Shown in pieces: positions 25,324 to 34,455 of a stretch of 64,000 bases of DNA. The stretch's first letter is position 1; every line of letters begins with the position of its first letter. Made by a program: the position numbers and the translations under genes. The notes beneath the pieces are model-generated. The model saw nothing but the letters and a program-made list of their open reading frames with translations. It had not been told where the DNA came from and did not search any database. This stretch comes from UBA5314 sp040217815 (GTDB taxonomy: Bacteria > Bacillota > Syntrophomonadia > Syntrophomonadales > Syntrophomonadaceae), in assembly GCA_040217815.1 (NCBI GenBank), contig JBEHWI010000002.1, positions 1-64,000 of the forward strand, given 5' to 3'.

Positions 25324-26382
25324 TCATGTGCTGGCCTTGAGCTGCCCGCAGGCCGCTTCGATATCGGCACCCATTTCCTGGCGAACCGTTGCGGTAAGCC
25401 CCCCCTGTTCGAGCATTCTTAAGAATCGGTATACTACATCATTTCCCGGTTTCAAGAAGGGCAATCCGTCAACTTCATTATAGGGAATCAGATTGACATT
25501 GGCCAGCAGCGGTTTTAAGAGCTTTATCATGTTCTGGGCATCCTCGCGCCGGTCATTGACCCCTGCCAATAGCACGTATTCAAAAGTAACCCTTCGGCCG
25601 GTCATGGCGATGAACGTCTCTACCGCCTTTATCAGACGCTTCAACGGGTATTTCCGATTTATCGGCATCAACCGGCTGCGTAATTCGTCATCACAGGCAT
25701 GCAGGGAAACGGCCAGGGTTATCTGAAGCTTTTCCCGCCCCAAACGCTCAATTCCCTCCGCTTCGCCGGCTGTTGAAATCGTAATATGCCTTTGGCCGAT
25801 ATTTATTCCCTGGGTATTATTAAGCACATATACTGATTTTATCACTTGATCATAATTTAGCATAGGTTCGCCCATTCCCATATACACGACATTGCCTACC
25901 TTTTGTGTTTCACGGCTCTTTAAACGTTCGGCCAATTCGCGGTTGGCGCTTAATACCTGTCCGGCAATTTCATAGGCCTGTAAATTGCGCTGAAACCCTC
26001 CCTTTCCGGTTGCGCAAAAGGCGCAGGCCATGGGGCAACCCACCTGAGTGGATATGCACAGGGTATATTTATCAGAGCGCGGATCCCCCTGGGGAATGGC
26101 TACGCTCTCAATGCGCTTTTTATCGTTCAACTCCAGTAGAAATTTGCGCGTTCCGTCGTTTGAAACCCGCTGCTTTATAAAGCGCGGCGCCGATACCCGG
26201 GCGTTGGAATCTAGCCGCACTCTCAACTCCCGGGGCAGGTCGCTCATATCATAAAACGAAGTTACGTTCTTACGGTATATCCACTGGTATATCTGCCGCC
26301 CCCGGTAAGCCGGCTCCCCCAATGTCTGAAGGTATTGTTCAAGTTCGGGGATGTTAAGTCCCAGAAGCTCAGTTTTGTTCAT
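25324..26382 (-). CDS. rlmN: 23S rRNA (A2503)/tRNA (A37) C2-methyltransferase RlmN
   Basis: The 352-residue radical SAM enzyme has the cluster Cys116-X3-Cys120-X2-Cys123 (CPMACAFC), the motif MGMGEPMLN and a late cysteine near the C-terminus (EAACG) that forms the methyl-protein intermediate. The N-terminal domain starts MNKTELLGLN. It overlaps the 3' end of rsmB by 14 bases, so translation is coupled. Confidence 0.96.
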   Translation of the reverse strand: MNKTELLGLNIPELEQYLQTLGEPAYRGRQIYQWIYRKNVTSFYDMSDLPRELRVRLDSNARVSAPRFIKQRVSNDGTRKFLLELNDKKRIESVAIPQGDPRSDKYTLCISTQVGCPMACAFCATGKGGFQRNLQAYEIAGQVLSANRELAERLKSRETQKVGNVVYMGMGEPMLNYDQVIKSVYVLNNTQGINIGQRHITISTAGEAEGIERLGREKLQITLAVSLHACDDELRSRLMPINRKYPLKRLIKAVETFIAMTGRRVTFEYVLLAGVNDRREDAQNMIKLLKPLLANVNLIPYNEVDGLPFLKPGNDVVYRFLRMLEQGGLTATVRQEMGADIEAACGQLKAST

Positions 26383-27784
26383 ATCCTATATCCTCTCTCT
26401 TCATCAATGCAAAGAACATCCCGTCGGTATCATATTTTCCAGGCAAAAGGGTAAACATTCCCGAACCGCAGGCCTGCCGGTCAGGCGGGTCCAGGGGAAA
26501 ATGCTCCAACTCCCGGTCAAAGCCTTTAAGCTGGAAATGGGGATGCGATTTCAGGAAGTCTTTGACGACCTCCTCGTTTTCCCCCCGATTGACAGTGCAG
26601 GTAGAGTATAGCAGGCACCCCCCCATCTGGACCAGGCGGGCTGCCTGCGCCAGCATCAGAGATTGCAATCCTGGCAGTTCCTGCAAATCCTCCAGGCTTT
26701 TCTTCCATCTCGAATCAGACCGCCGGGCCAGAACCCCCAGCCCCGAGCAGGGGGCATCCAACAGCACCGCCGAACCCGGAGCCAAATGAGGCGAAAGGCC
26801 GGTCACATCAGCTTCATGGGCCTCAACTATCTCTATCCCCAGGCGCCGGCAGTTGTCCATCAAGAGCTTAATTTTGTGTCCATAGATATCAAAGGCCTCA
26901 ATGCGCCCCTTATTGTCCATAATTTCTGCCAAATGAGTGCTTTTCCCACCCACTCCACAGCATAAATCATACACCGTCTCCCCGGGCGCCGGGTTGAGAA
27001 TTATACCGGCCAGCATAGCTGCCTCGCTTTGTAAATAAAACCGGCCCGATTTAAAGGCCCGGCTCTCGCTCAAAGGCCTTTTAGCAGCCATAGCCCGCAA
27101 AGCTCCCGGCCAGTTTGGGCTTATTTGCGCATCAATTCCTTCAGCAGCCAGATCGGCGGCCAGTTGGTGAGGGGTGCAGTACAACCGGTTGACCCGGATG
27201 GTTTGAGCTGGAGGTAAATTGTCAAACATCAGCATTGTCCGGGCCTGAGCCATTCCATACTGATCGATAAATTGGTCCACCATCCATTCCGGATGCGAGT
27301 AATAGGCGGCCAGGCAGCCATCTTGTTCACCGGGCCTGGTTAAATCACCACGCTGGCGCAACAGGTTGCGCAGAACACCGTTGACTACCCTTCCCAAACC
27401 CTTTCCGGCCCGGTTCGCAACTATGTTTACCGCATCGTTGACCACGGCGTATTCCGGCACCCGATCCATGAACAGGATCTGATAGGCCGATATCCGCAGC
27501 ACGGATCTCAACCACCGGTTCTGAGAAGAGACATCCCCTTTAAGGAAAAGATTAAGCACCTCATCAAGGTGCTTTACCATACGAACTGTTCCATTGACTA
27601 TTTCAGTCAGGAGCCGACGATCTTCACCGCTGAAAGTGCTGCGGGCAATCTGTTTTTCCAGCAGCAGGTTGGCATAGGCCCCATTTTCCAGGACTCTATA
27701 TACAAGATCAGCTGCGCACTCCCTTACTGATTCATATACTTCGGACTTGCCACGCCGTCTATGCCTGTCTTGCTTCTCAGTCAT
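26369..27784 (-). CDS. rsmB: 16S rRNA (C967) m5C methyltransferase RsmB
   Basis: The 471-residue protein has an N-terminal NusB-like RNA-binding domain (about 20-150) and a C-terminal SAM methyltransferase with the two catalytic cysteines in DAPCSGLG and YSTCTVNRGENE. The ATG at 27784 is preferred over a TTG at 27799 because GGAGGGAGCG precedes it. It overlaps the yugP-like gene by eight bases. Confidence 0.95.
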   Translation of the reverse strand: MTEKQDRHRRRGKSEVYESVRECAADLVYRVLENGAYANLLLEKQIARSTFSGEDRRLLTEIVNGTVRMVKHLDEVLNLFLKGDVSSQNRWLRSVLRISAYQILFMDRVPEYAVVNDAVNIVANRAGKGLGRVVNGVLRNLLRQRGDLTRPGEQDGCLAAYYSHPEWMVDQFIDQYGMAQARTMLMFDNLPPAQTIRVNRLYCTPHQLAADLAAEGIDAQISPNWPGALRAMAAKRPLSESRAFKSGRFYLQSEAAMLAGIILNPAPGETVYDLCCGVGGKSTHLAEIMDNKGRIEAFDIYGHKIKLLMDNCRRLGIEIVEAHEADVTGLSPHLAPGSAVLLDAPCSGLGVLARRSDSRWKKSLEDLQELPGLQSLMLAQAARLVQMGGCLLYSTCTVNRGENEEVVKDFLKSHPHFQLKGFDRELEHFPLDPPDRQACGSGMFTLLPGKYDTDGMFFALMKREDIGYEQN

Positions 27785-28454
27785 CGCTCCCTCCAGCAAA
27801 CATCATGACGTAATAGAGAAGGGTCATTACCGACGACAGGGTTGCCGCAACATAGGTCAGGGCGGCAGCACTGAGCACCTTTTTAACCTGGGGCGCCTCA
27901 TCGGCGCTTATCAGGCCGGCTTCACTCAGTTGAACAACCGCTCTGCGCGAAGCGTTGAACTCCACCGGCAGGGTTATAAGGTGAAACAAAACTACTATTG
28001 AAAACAGGATAATGCCTAATAATATCATGTTGCTCCACTGCAGTAAGAACCCTATTATGATCACAAACCAGGAAGCCCCGGATGCCAAATTGGTCACTGG
28101 CACCATGGCATGTCTAAATTCCAACGGGCCATAACGCTGGTTGTGTTGAATGGCGTGGCCAACTTCATGAGCTGCCACTCCGATTGCCGCGATGGAGGCA
28201 CTGCCGTATACGGTCTCCGACAGTTTAAGGGTTCGCGACCGGGGGTCGTATAGATCGGATAAGCTTCCGCCAATGGGTTCGATGCGAACCTGACTCAACC
28301 CGTTCCTGTTTAGTAAAACGCCGGCCGCCTGGGCCCCGGTATAGCCCCGAGCATTGCGCACCCGGGAATAACGGTTAAACACAGAAGAGACGCGGGTCTG
28401 GGCAAAAATCGACAGAATCAATGCCGGCAGCATAAAAATGAGGTATCCAAACAT
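27777..28454 (-). CDS. YugP-like membrane zinc metallopeptidase
   Basis: The 225-residue protein has an N-terminal membrane segment, the zinc-protease motif HEVGH at 96-100 (AAHEVGHAIQH) and two or three further membrane segments after residue 120. The YugP/DUF2268-type neutral zinc peptidases of Firmicutes share this length and layout; the substrate is unknown. It sits between rsmB and the DUF116 gene in a conserved position. Confidence 0.92.
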   Translation of the reverse strand: MFGYLIFMLPALILSIFAQTRVSSVFNRYSRVRNARGYTGAQAAGVLLNRNGLSQVRIEPIGGSLSDLYDPRSRTLKLSETVYGSASIAAIGVAAHEVGHAIQHNQRYGPLEFRHAMVPVTNLASGASWFVIIIGFLLQWSNMILLGIILFSIVVLFHLITLPVEFNASRRAVVQLSEAGLISADEAPQVKKVLSAAALTYVAATLSSVMTLLYYVMMFAGGSDD

Positions 28455-28457
28455 AAG

Positions 28458-29210
28458 TTACCCCCCCTTACACATAGTATTAAAAGCCTTCTCTACATCT
28501 TCCACACTAACGTCGGTATCTACACAGGGGCCGTTGGGCCGGCAGTTTAAAACACCGATTACCGGTATAAGACCGCTGTCCTGTATGCCTGATGACAGAT
28601 CACGTTCACAGGCTACCGCAATAATACCCCGGGGATTCACATCCTTTATGTACTTGCGGGCCAGAGTCCCTCCAGTCGCCACTTTTATAATCGCCCGGTT
28701 TTCTTCCGCGAACTTCTTTAGTTCACTGACCTTGCATTTGCCGCAGCCCTTACAATTACTTACGTCAACCGTTATCTTGTGCTGACACTCCGAATTCTGT
28801 AAACAATGTGGAATCAGGATCATTATCTGGTTTTGGGGAATAACCGGTTTTTTAACATTGACCAGATAATTGTTCACTTCAATAAAAGAACGCAATATAT
28901 TCTCTTTTTTAAACCCCAATACCTTGCCGGTGATTAGAGTTAGAGGAAAAAGTAATTCGTTGGCCAGCTGACTGACATGTTCCAGGGAAGGTATACTTTT
29001 GGAACGAGCGATCATGATAACCAGAGCCAGTATACCTATAGATAATAACAACACCAGGGCACCCAGTACGCCCAGAATGATGCTCAATAAAACCTGATTT
29101 ATGATCAACTGGCGGTTGCTGATAAGGTACCAGATCATTACGGCCAGGGCTATGGCAACCAGCATGCTTCCGCCCAGAAGGCCTACATACAGGCGTTTAT
29201 GAATGACCAT
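28458..29210 (-). CDS. DUF116 membrane protein
   Basis: The 250-residue protein has two N-terminal membrane segments (about 8-30 and 38-66), then a cysteine-rich domain with CLQNSECQ and CKGCGKC that may bind iron-sulfur or zinc, followed by ACERDLSSGIQ and a C-terminal GVLNCRPNGPC. It matches the DUF116 family found next to fmt/def in Clostridia. No function is established. Confidence 0.88.
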   Translation of the reverse strand: MVIHKRLYVGLLGGSMLVAIALAVMIWYLISNRQLIINQVLLSIILGVLGALVLLLSIGILALVIMIARSKSIPSLEHVSQLANELLFPLTLITGKVLGFKKENILRSFIEVNNYLVNVKKPVIPQNQIMILIPHCLQNSECQHKITVDVSNCKGCGKCKVSELKKFAEENRAIIKVATGGTLARKYIKDVNPRGIIAVACERDLSSGIQDSGLIPVIGVLNCRPNGPCVDTDVSVEDVEKAFNTMCKGG

Positions 29211-29220
29211 ATTCCTCCCC

Positions 29221-30168
29221 CTAACCGCTAAGACGGCTTCCCTGAGCCAGGAGATACCCCTTTATGAACTCGCGGGCAGCCATGCGCTTTTTGCCGGCTT
29301 TCTGAACCTCTAGAATCTCTATAGCCCCCTGCCCGGTTTGAAAAACCAGCCCATCGTTGGTGGCAAAGAGAAAAACCCCTTCCGGCCCCTGACCTGATTC
29401 TTCAAAGACCCGGCTGCGGTAAAGTTTGAGCCTTTCACCCTGAAACATGGTATACGCCCCGGGAAAAGGGCTTAAGGCTCGAATGTGGTTGTGTATTTCC
29501 CGGGCCGACCAGGCCCAGGATATCAGTTCATCCTCCCTGGCTATCATAGCGGCATAGGAAGCCTTATCATGTTCTTGGGGTACGGGCTTGATGCTTCCGG
29601 TTGACATACCGGCTATGGTCTTGGTAAGGAGCCCCGCCCCCACTTGAGCCAGCCGTGATTCCAGAACGCCATGATCAATTTCATCCGGTATAAGCACTTC
29701 TTCTTGCAGTAGTATATCCCCGGTGTCCATTCCAACATCCATGAGCATGGTGCTTACTCCGGTTACGGTAAGACCGTCCATTATAGCCCGCTGGATGGGA
29801 GCTGCCCCCCGATAATGAGGAAGCAGAGAGGCGTGCACATTCACACAGCCCCATTTGGGCACCTTAAGCAAGTCGGGTGGAAGTATTTGGCCGTAGGAAA
29901 CAACTACAATCAGGTCAGGACCCAGCTCCTTAATCCCCTGCACAGCCAGTTCATCCCTGATGCGTTCGAATTGCAGCACCGGAATGCTATAGCGCAAGGC
30001 CGCCTCCTTGACCGGAGTGGGCTGCAAGTGGCGGCCCCGCCCCCGGGGGCGGTCGGGTTGACTCACCACCCCGACCAGGTGGTGGGGCGAGCCGGCCAGT
30101 GCCTCCAATGATGGTACGGCGAACGGCGAAGTTCCCATGAATAGAATTTTTAAAGCTTCAATCTTCAT
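29221..30168 (-). CDS. fmt: Methionyl-tRNA formyltransferase
   Basis: The 315-residue enzyme formylates initiator Met-tRNA. Motifs are LFMGTSPFAVPSLEAL, HASLLPHYRGAAPIQ (the SLLP formyl-donor site), and MDVGMDTGDIL; the C-terminal domain is complete. The ATG at 30168 is used because AAAGGT is correctly spaced, rather than TTG at 30174. It lies 12 bases downstream of def and is functionally coupled to it. Confidence 0.96.
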   Translation of the reverse strand: MKIEALKILFMGTSPFAVPSLEALAGSPHHLVGVVSQPDRPRGRGRHLQPTPVKEAALRYSIPVLQFERIRDELAVQGIKELGPDLIVVVSYGQILPPDLLKVPKWGCVNVHASLLPHYRGAAPIQRAIMDGLTVTGVSTMLMDVGMDTGDILLQEEVLIPDEIDHGVLESRLAQVGAGLLTKTIAGMSTGSIKPVPQEHDKASYAAMIAREDELISWAWSAREIHNHIRALSPFPGAYTMFQGERLKLYRSRVFEESGQGPEGVFLFATNDGLVFQTGQGAIEILEVQKAGKKRMAAREFIKGYLLAQGSRLSG

Positions 30169-30180
30169 TGACAATACCTT

Positions 30181-30642
30181 TTAATAATCCTGTCTCTTTT
30201 TAATCTGGGTAGCTTTATCGGTAAAGAGGATGCCATCCAGGTGGTCTATCTCATGTTGAAAAACCCGGGCCAGCAAGTCGGTAGCTTCAATTTCAACCTC
30301 TTCCCCCTGACGGTTTAAACCGCGCACAATTATACGCTGCGCCCGGGGAACCATACCACGCACCTTGGGAACGCTCAAGCATCCTTCACTGTCCAACTTT
30401 TCACCCTCACGAAAGGTAATCTCCGGATTGATCAGTTCAAACAAATTGTCCCCCGGATCAACGACAATCATGCGGCGGGAAACGCCTATCTGGGGCGCAG
30501 CCAGGCCCACCCCGTCAAAGGCATACATGGTGTCGGTCATATTGTCTAAAACCCTCAAAACGCCGGCATTTATCTTGTTCACCGGCAGGGCCTTGGCGCG
30601 CAGACTTTCGTCCGGCACGGTCAGCACCTGATATACAGCCAT
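30181..30642 (-). CDS. def: Peptide deformylase
   Basis: The 153-residue metalloenzyme removes the formyl group from nascent proteins. All three family motifs are present: GVGLAAPQIG, EGCLSVP (metal Cys) and HEIDHLDG (two His). The second ATG (30642) is chosen because AAGGAGG lies too close to the first at 30648. It sits between priA and fmt. Confidence 0.96.
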   Translation of the reverse strand: MAVYQVLTVPDESLRAKALPVNKINAGVLRVLDNMTDTMYAFDGVGLAAPQIGVSRRMIVVDPGDNLFELINPEITFREGEKLDSEGCLSVPKVRGMVPRAQRIIVRGLNRQGEEVEIEATDLLARVFQHEIDHLDGILFTDKATQIKKRQDY

Positions 30643-30653
30643 CGTCATCCTCC

Positions 30654-33008
30654 TTACATATTCACCAGCGGATCGACATCGATCTCAATTCTGCCTCCCG
30701 CTGTCTTTTCCCTATTAATTATATAACGCCCAATGCTTGATAATAAAAGAATATTAGCAGATTTCACCAGGATCTGAAACCGGTAACGTTTACGCACCCG
30801 GGCCAGGGGGCAGGGAGCAGGGCCCAGCACTTCAGGAACATCATCACTGGAATCCAGGGCCTCTTCAATACTATAAAAAACCGCTTTGGCAAGCTCCCAT
30901 GCGTCACCTTCATCCAGAGCACTCACTACCACCCTTAATATACGGGTATAAGGAGGATAGTGCAAGGCTTGACGCCAGGCCATTTCCTCCCTGAAGAATC
31001 CGGGGAAGTCTTGTAGTATTGCTTTTTGCACCGCATAATGATCGGGGTTTACCGTCTGGACCAGCACTTTCCCTGCAATCGCTCCACGCCCGGCCCTTCC
31101 GGCGGCCTGCACCATCAACTGGAAGCCGCGTTCCGCGGACCTGAAATCCGGCAGATTTAAAAGGCTGTCAGCATCAACTATGCCCACCAGGGAGACGTCC
31201 GGGAAATCCAATCCCTTGGCCACCATTTGGGTGCCGATCAGAATGTCTATTTCACCCCTGGCCATCTGCTGCAGGATCTGCTGCTGTCTTCCTTTCCCGC
31301 TGCTGTCCATGTCCAGGCGGGCTGCTCGTGCTTCGGGGAATACGTGGCGAACCTCCTCTTCGACACGCTGAGTGCCTATCCCCTGCTGCTGCAAAAAGCT
31401 GCTGCCGCAGGCCGGACAAACAGCCGGAGGTTTTTGACTAAACCCGCAATAATGGCACCGGTTTTTATCGCTCTGGCGATGATATGACAGCGAAACGGAA
31501 CAGTTTACACATAACAAGGCCTGGCCGCAGCTATGGCAAATGGTATGCGGAGAATACCCGCGCCGGTTGATGAACAGAATGCACTGCCGTCCACCGGCCA
31601 GTTCCGTTCTGATATTGTCCATAAGGCGCGGCGACAACACTCCACCGGTAGAGGTGTACGGAGTTTTGCGCATATCTTCTACTTCAATAACCGGAAGGCG
31701 GGCCTGTCCGGGCCGTTCAGGCAGATGCAACAGACCAATTTGGCCTGAAACTGCCCGGTAATAACTCTCCAGAGAAGGGGTGGCGCTCCCCAACAGTAAA
31801 AGGCCGCCCTCTATTTCCAGCCGTTTGCGGGCCACCTCCCGGGCATGGTAGCGTGGGCTTTCTTCCTGTTTAAAAGTGTTTTCCTGCTCCTCATCCACAA
31901 TAATCAAGCCCAGTTCTGGCAGAGGTGCAAAAACAGCCAACCGGGTTCCCAGTACCAGGTGAACTTCACCGCGGGATATGGCTGCCCATAATCTTCTTCT
32001 TTCCCCCGGAGTCAGGCGGCTGTGTAAAACCGCCATATTGGGAATGCGGCGTTTAAATACTTCAGTCAGGTGCCTGGTTAGGGCTATCTCGGGAACCAAA
32101 ACGATTACGGTTTTACCCTTATTTATCGCCGCCTGCGCCAGCCGCAAATAGACCTCGGTTTTTCCGCTTCCGGTGACTCCATATAAAAGCGTTTCCTGCC
32201 GGGGCAGGTTCAAGCAGTAGATGAGTTCTTCCAGCACTGCCTCCTGTTCACTCGTAAGGCTGTATTCCGGTTCTATTTGCAACGATACAGCCTCTTTTTT
32301 AAGATAGCCCTTGTCAACCAGAGCGGCAACGGCCCGCCGGCTATAGCGCTTTTCTAAATCCCTGCAGTTAATCGTCCCGTTTTCACACATGTATTCCATG
32401 GCCTCCAACTGGCGGGGAGACCTTTTTAATTTTGATTGTAGGGCTGCATCAAATCGTTCAAGGACATATACCGAGTCCTTATCAGCTTCTTTCCTAATAC
32501 GGCGGGGGCTTACAATGGTTATCAAACCATTCTCAATCAAGTCCGCCAGTTCCCATTCATCAACCAGCTGCGAGGCTTCAGGCCAGGGCAAAGGCCCATC
32601 TTTTTCCAGCTGTTTAACAAAATCCCGGACCGACGGCGAGCACTCGTTCAATACATGCTCCCCGGGGCTTAAGCTTATCAATTTATCCCTGCTCCGTAAT
32701 TGGGCTGGCAGCATGGCTTTTAACACCAGGTTAAGCGGGCAGACATAGGTTTCTGAAATCCATTGGGCCAGTAAAAGCATGGCGGGATTTAAATAAACTT
32801 CCTCATCCAGTACCTTTACTATTGGTCTGGCCTGTACCCCCGGAGGCAACTCACTGGCTTCACTTATAATCCAACCTTCCAGGGTTTTAGCACCCAGACG
32901 GGCCAAAACCCTTCTGCCCGGCACACAAGAATCTTCCGGGCAGCTATAGGTATATATAGGAGGTGGAGTCAAGCTGGGTATGTCTAGCAAGATGTTGACA
33001 TATTTCAT
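30654..33008 (-). CDS. priA: Primosomal protein N', replication restart helicase
   Basis: The 784-residue helicase has the DNA-binding N-terminus, Walker A GVTGSGKTEVY, a box II of DEEQ rather than the usual DEEH, and an eight-cysteine zinc domain (CHSCGQALLCVNC ... CHYCG ... CPACG) in helicase lobe 2. It restarts stalled forks. The ATG at 33008 has GGAGAG before it; a TTG at 33020 is the alternative. Everything else matches the family, including TATPS-like GSATPSLESY. Confidence 0.95.
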   Translation of the reverse strand: MKYVNILLDIPSLTPPPIYTYSCPEDSCVPGRRVLARLGAKTLEGWIISEASELPPGVQARPIVKVLDEEVYLNPAMLLLAQWISETYVCPLNLVLKAMLPAQLRSRDKLISLSPGEHVLNECSPSVRDFVKQLEKDGPLPWPEASQLVDEWELADLIENGLITIVSPRRIRKEADKDSVYVLERFDAALQSKLKRSPRQLEAMEYMCENGTINCRDLEKRYSRRAVAALVDKGYLKKEAVSLQIEPEYSLTSEQEAVLEELIYCLNLPRQETLLYGVTGSGKTEVYLRLAQAAINKGKTVIVLVPEIALTRHLTEVFKRRIPNMAVLHSRLTPGERRRLWAAISRGEVHLVLGTRLAVFAPLPELGLIIVDEEQENTFKQEESPRYHAREVARKRLEIEGGLLLLGSATPSLESYYRAVSGQIGLLHLPERPGQARLPVIEVEDMRKTPYTSTGGVLSPRLMDNIRTELAGGRQCILFINRRGYSPHTICHSCGQALLCVNCSVSLSYHRQSDKNRCHYCGFSQKPPAVCPACGSSFLQQQGIGTQRVEEEVRHVFPEARAARLDMDSSGKGRQQQILQQMARGEIDILIGTQMVAKGLDFPDVSLVGIVDADSLLNLPDFRSAERGFQLMVQAAGRAGRGAIAGKVLVQTVNPDHYAVQKAILQDFPGFFREEMAWRQALHYPPYTRILRVVVSALDEGDAWELAKAVFYSIEEALDSSDDVPEVLGPAPCPLARVRKRYRFQILVKSANILLLSSIGRYIINREKTAGGRIEIDVDPLVNM

Positions 33009-33064
33009 AGTTCTCTCCAAGGTTCTGGTCCGTCTCTTAAACCGAAACTGTGCGTTATTTCAAA

Positions 33065-33152
33065 AAGCCCGTTCAAGCGACGTACAACGGGGACATCCCT
33101 TACCCGAAGGGAAGGTGTGTCCCCATTCCTTAATCGCCTCAATCACGGGCTT
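33065..33152. repeat. Nested inverted-repeat element between metK and priA
   Basis: An outer pair AAGCCCGT / ACGGGCTT (33065-33072 and 33145-33152) encloses an inner hairpin GGGGACA / TGTCCCC (33089-33095 and 33118-33124), itself enclosing TCCCTT / AAGGGA. This GGGGAC...GTCCCC form resembles dispersed REP-like palindromes. No T-tract follows, so termination is unlikely; it may be a repetitive element. Confidence 0.55.
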
Positions 33153-33239
33153 CTTTCATGCCTCTACGTTTGCTTCCGTCATCCGGATTAGCATATTCGC
33201 AAATCAGCAGGCTATTTGTGGATAGGGTTCAACTACATA

Positions 33240-34430
33240 TTATAACCCAGCTTGTTCTTTAATAACCGCCGCTCTATCAGTCTGCTCCCAGCTAAAATCG
33301 GGATCGTTTCGGCCAAAATGTCCATAGGCGGCAGTTTTTCTATATATCGGGCGGCGTAGCTTGAGGTCTCTTATAATGGCGCCCGGCCGCAGATCAAAGT
33401 TCTTATTTATGAGCTCAATTATCTTTTCTTCCGGAATCTTACCAGTCCCAAAAGTCTCCACCCGTATAGAGAGCGGATTGGCTACGCCGATGGCATAGGC
33501 CAGTTGGATTTCCAGCCGGTCAGCCACGCCAGCCGCGACCAGATTTTTGGCTACCCAGCGAGCGGCATAGCAAGCGGAACGGTCCACTTTAGTGCAGTCC
33601 TTGCCCGAAAAAGCCCCTCCCCCGTGACGGGCCATACCGCCATAGGTGTCAACAATTATCTTGCGCCCGGTCAGACCGCAATCTCCCTGGGGGCCGCCGA
33701 TGACAAAACGCCCGGTGGGATTGATAAAGTAACGGGTTTTCTCATCGAGCATATCTGCCGGGATTACCGGTTTTACCACGTTTTCAATAACATCGCGCGA
33801 TATAGTGTCCAGCCCTACTTCGGGGTGATGCTGGCAGGATACCACCACCGTATCCACCCGCACCGGCTTGTCGTCGACGTATTCGACCGTTACCTGGGTT
33901 TTGCCGTCCGGCCGCAAGTAGGGAAGAGTACCATTTTTGCGTACTTCGGTCAGACGCTGGGCCATTTTACTGGCCAGGAATATGGGCATGGGCATCAGTT
34001 CCGGTGTCTCATTGGTGGCATAACCAAACATCATGCCCTGATCGCCGGCGCCCAGAGCTTCTATTTCCGCCTCCGACATTTCACCTTTTTTAGCTTCAAA
34101 GGCCTGGTCGACTCCCATGGCAATATCGGATGATTGTTCATCTACCGAGGTTATTACCGCGCAGGTATCGCAGTCAAAGCCGTACTTGGCCCTGGTATAA
34201 CCAATTTCCTGGATGGTCTTGCGAACTATTTTGGGTATGTCTATATAACATTCAGTCGTTATTTCTCCGGAAACAAGCACCAAACCGGTGGTAACGATAG
34301 TCTCGGCCGCCACCCTGGCCATGGGATCCTTTTCCATGATAGCGTCCAAAATAGCATCAGATATCTGGTCGGCGATTTTATCAGGATGCCCTTCGGTGAC
34401 CGACTCGGAAGTGAATAAATTTCTGTGCAT
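33240..34430 (-). CDS. metK: S-adenosylmethionine synthetase
   Basis: The 396-residue enzyme makes SAM from ATP and methionine. Motifs are TEGHPDKIADQ at the front, GAGDQGMMFGYA and GGGAFSGKDCTKVDRS. No SAM riboswitch is seen; it follows coaBC by 25 bases. The ATG at 34430 with AGGAG upstream is preferred over TTG at 34436. SAM supplies the many methyltransferases and radical SAM proteins nearby. Confidence 0.97.
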   Translation of the reverse strand: MHRNLFTSESVTEGHPDKIADQISDAILDAIMEKDPMARVAAETIVTTGLVLVSGEITTECYIDIPKIVRKTIQEIGYTRAKYGFDCDTCAVITSVDEQSSDIAMGVDQAFEAKKGEMSEAEIEALGAGDQGMMFGYATNETPELMPMPIFLASKMAQRLTEVRKNGTLPYLRPDGKTQVTVEYVDDKPVRVDTVVVSCQHHPEVGLDTISRDVIENVVKPVIPADMLDEKTRYFINPTGRFVIGGPQGDCGLTGRKIIVDTYGGMARHGGGAFSGKDCTKVDRSACYAARWVAKNLVAAGVADRLEIQLAYAIGVANPLSIRVETFGTGKIPEEKIIELINKNFDLRPGAIIRDLKLRRPIYRKTAAYGHFGRNDPDFSWEQTDRAAVIKEQAGL

Positions 34431-34455
34431 GACCAATCATCTCCTTAACCTGAAT

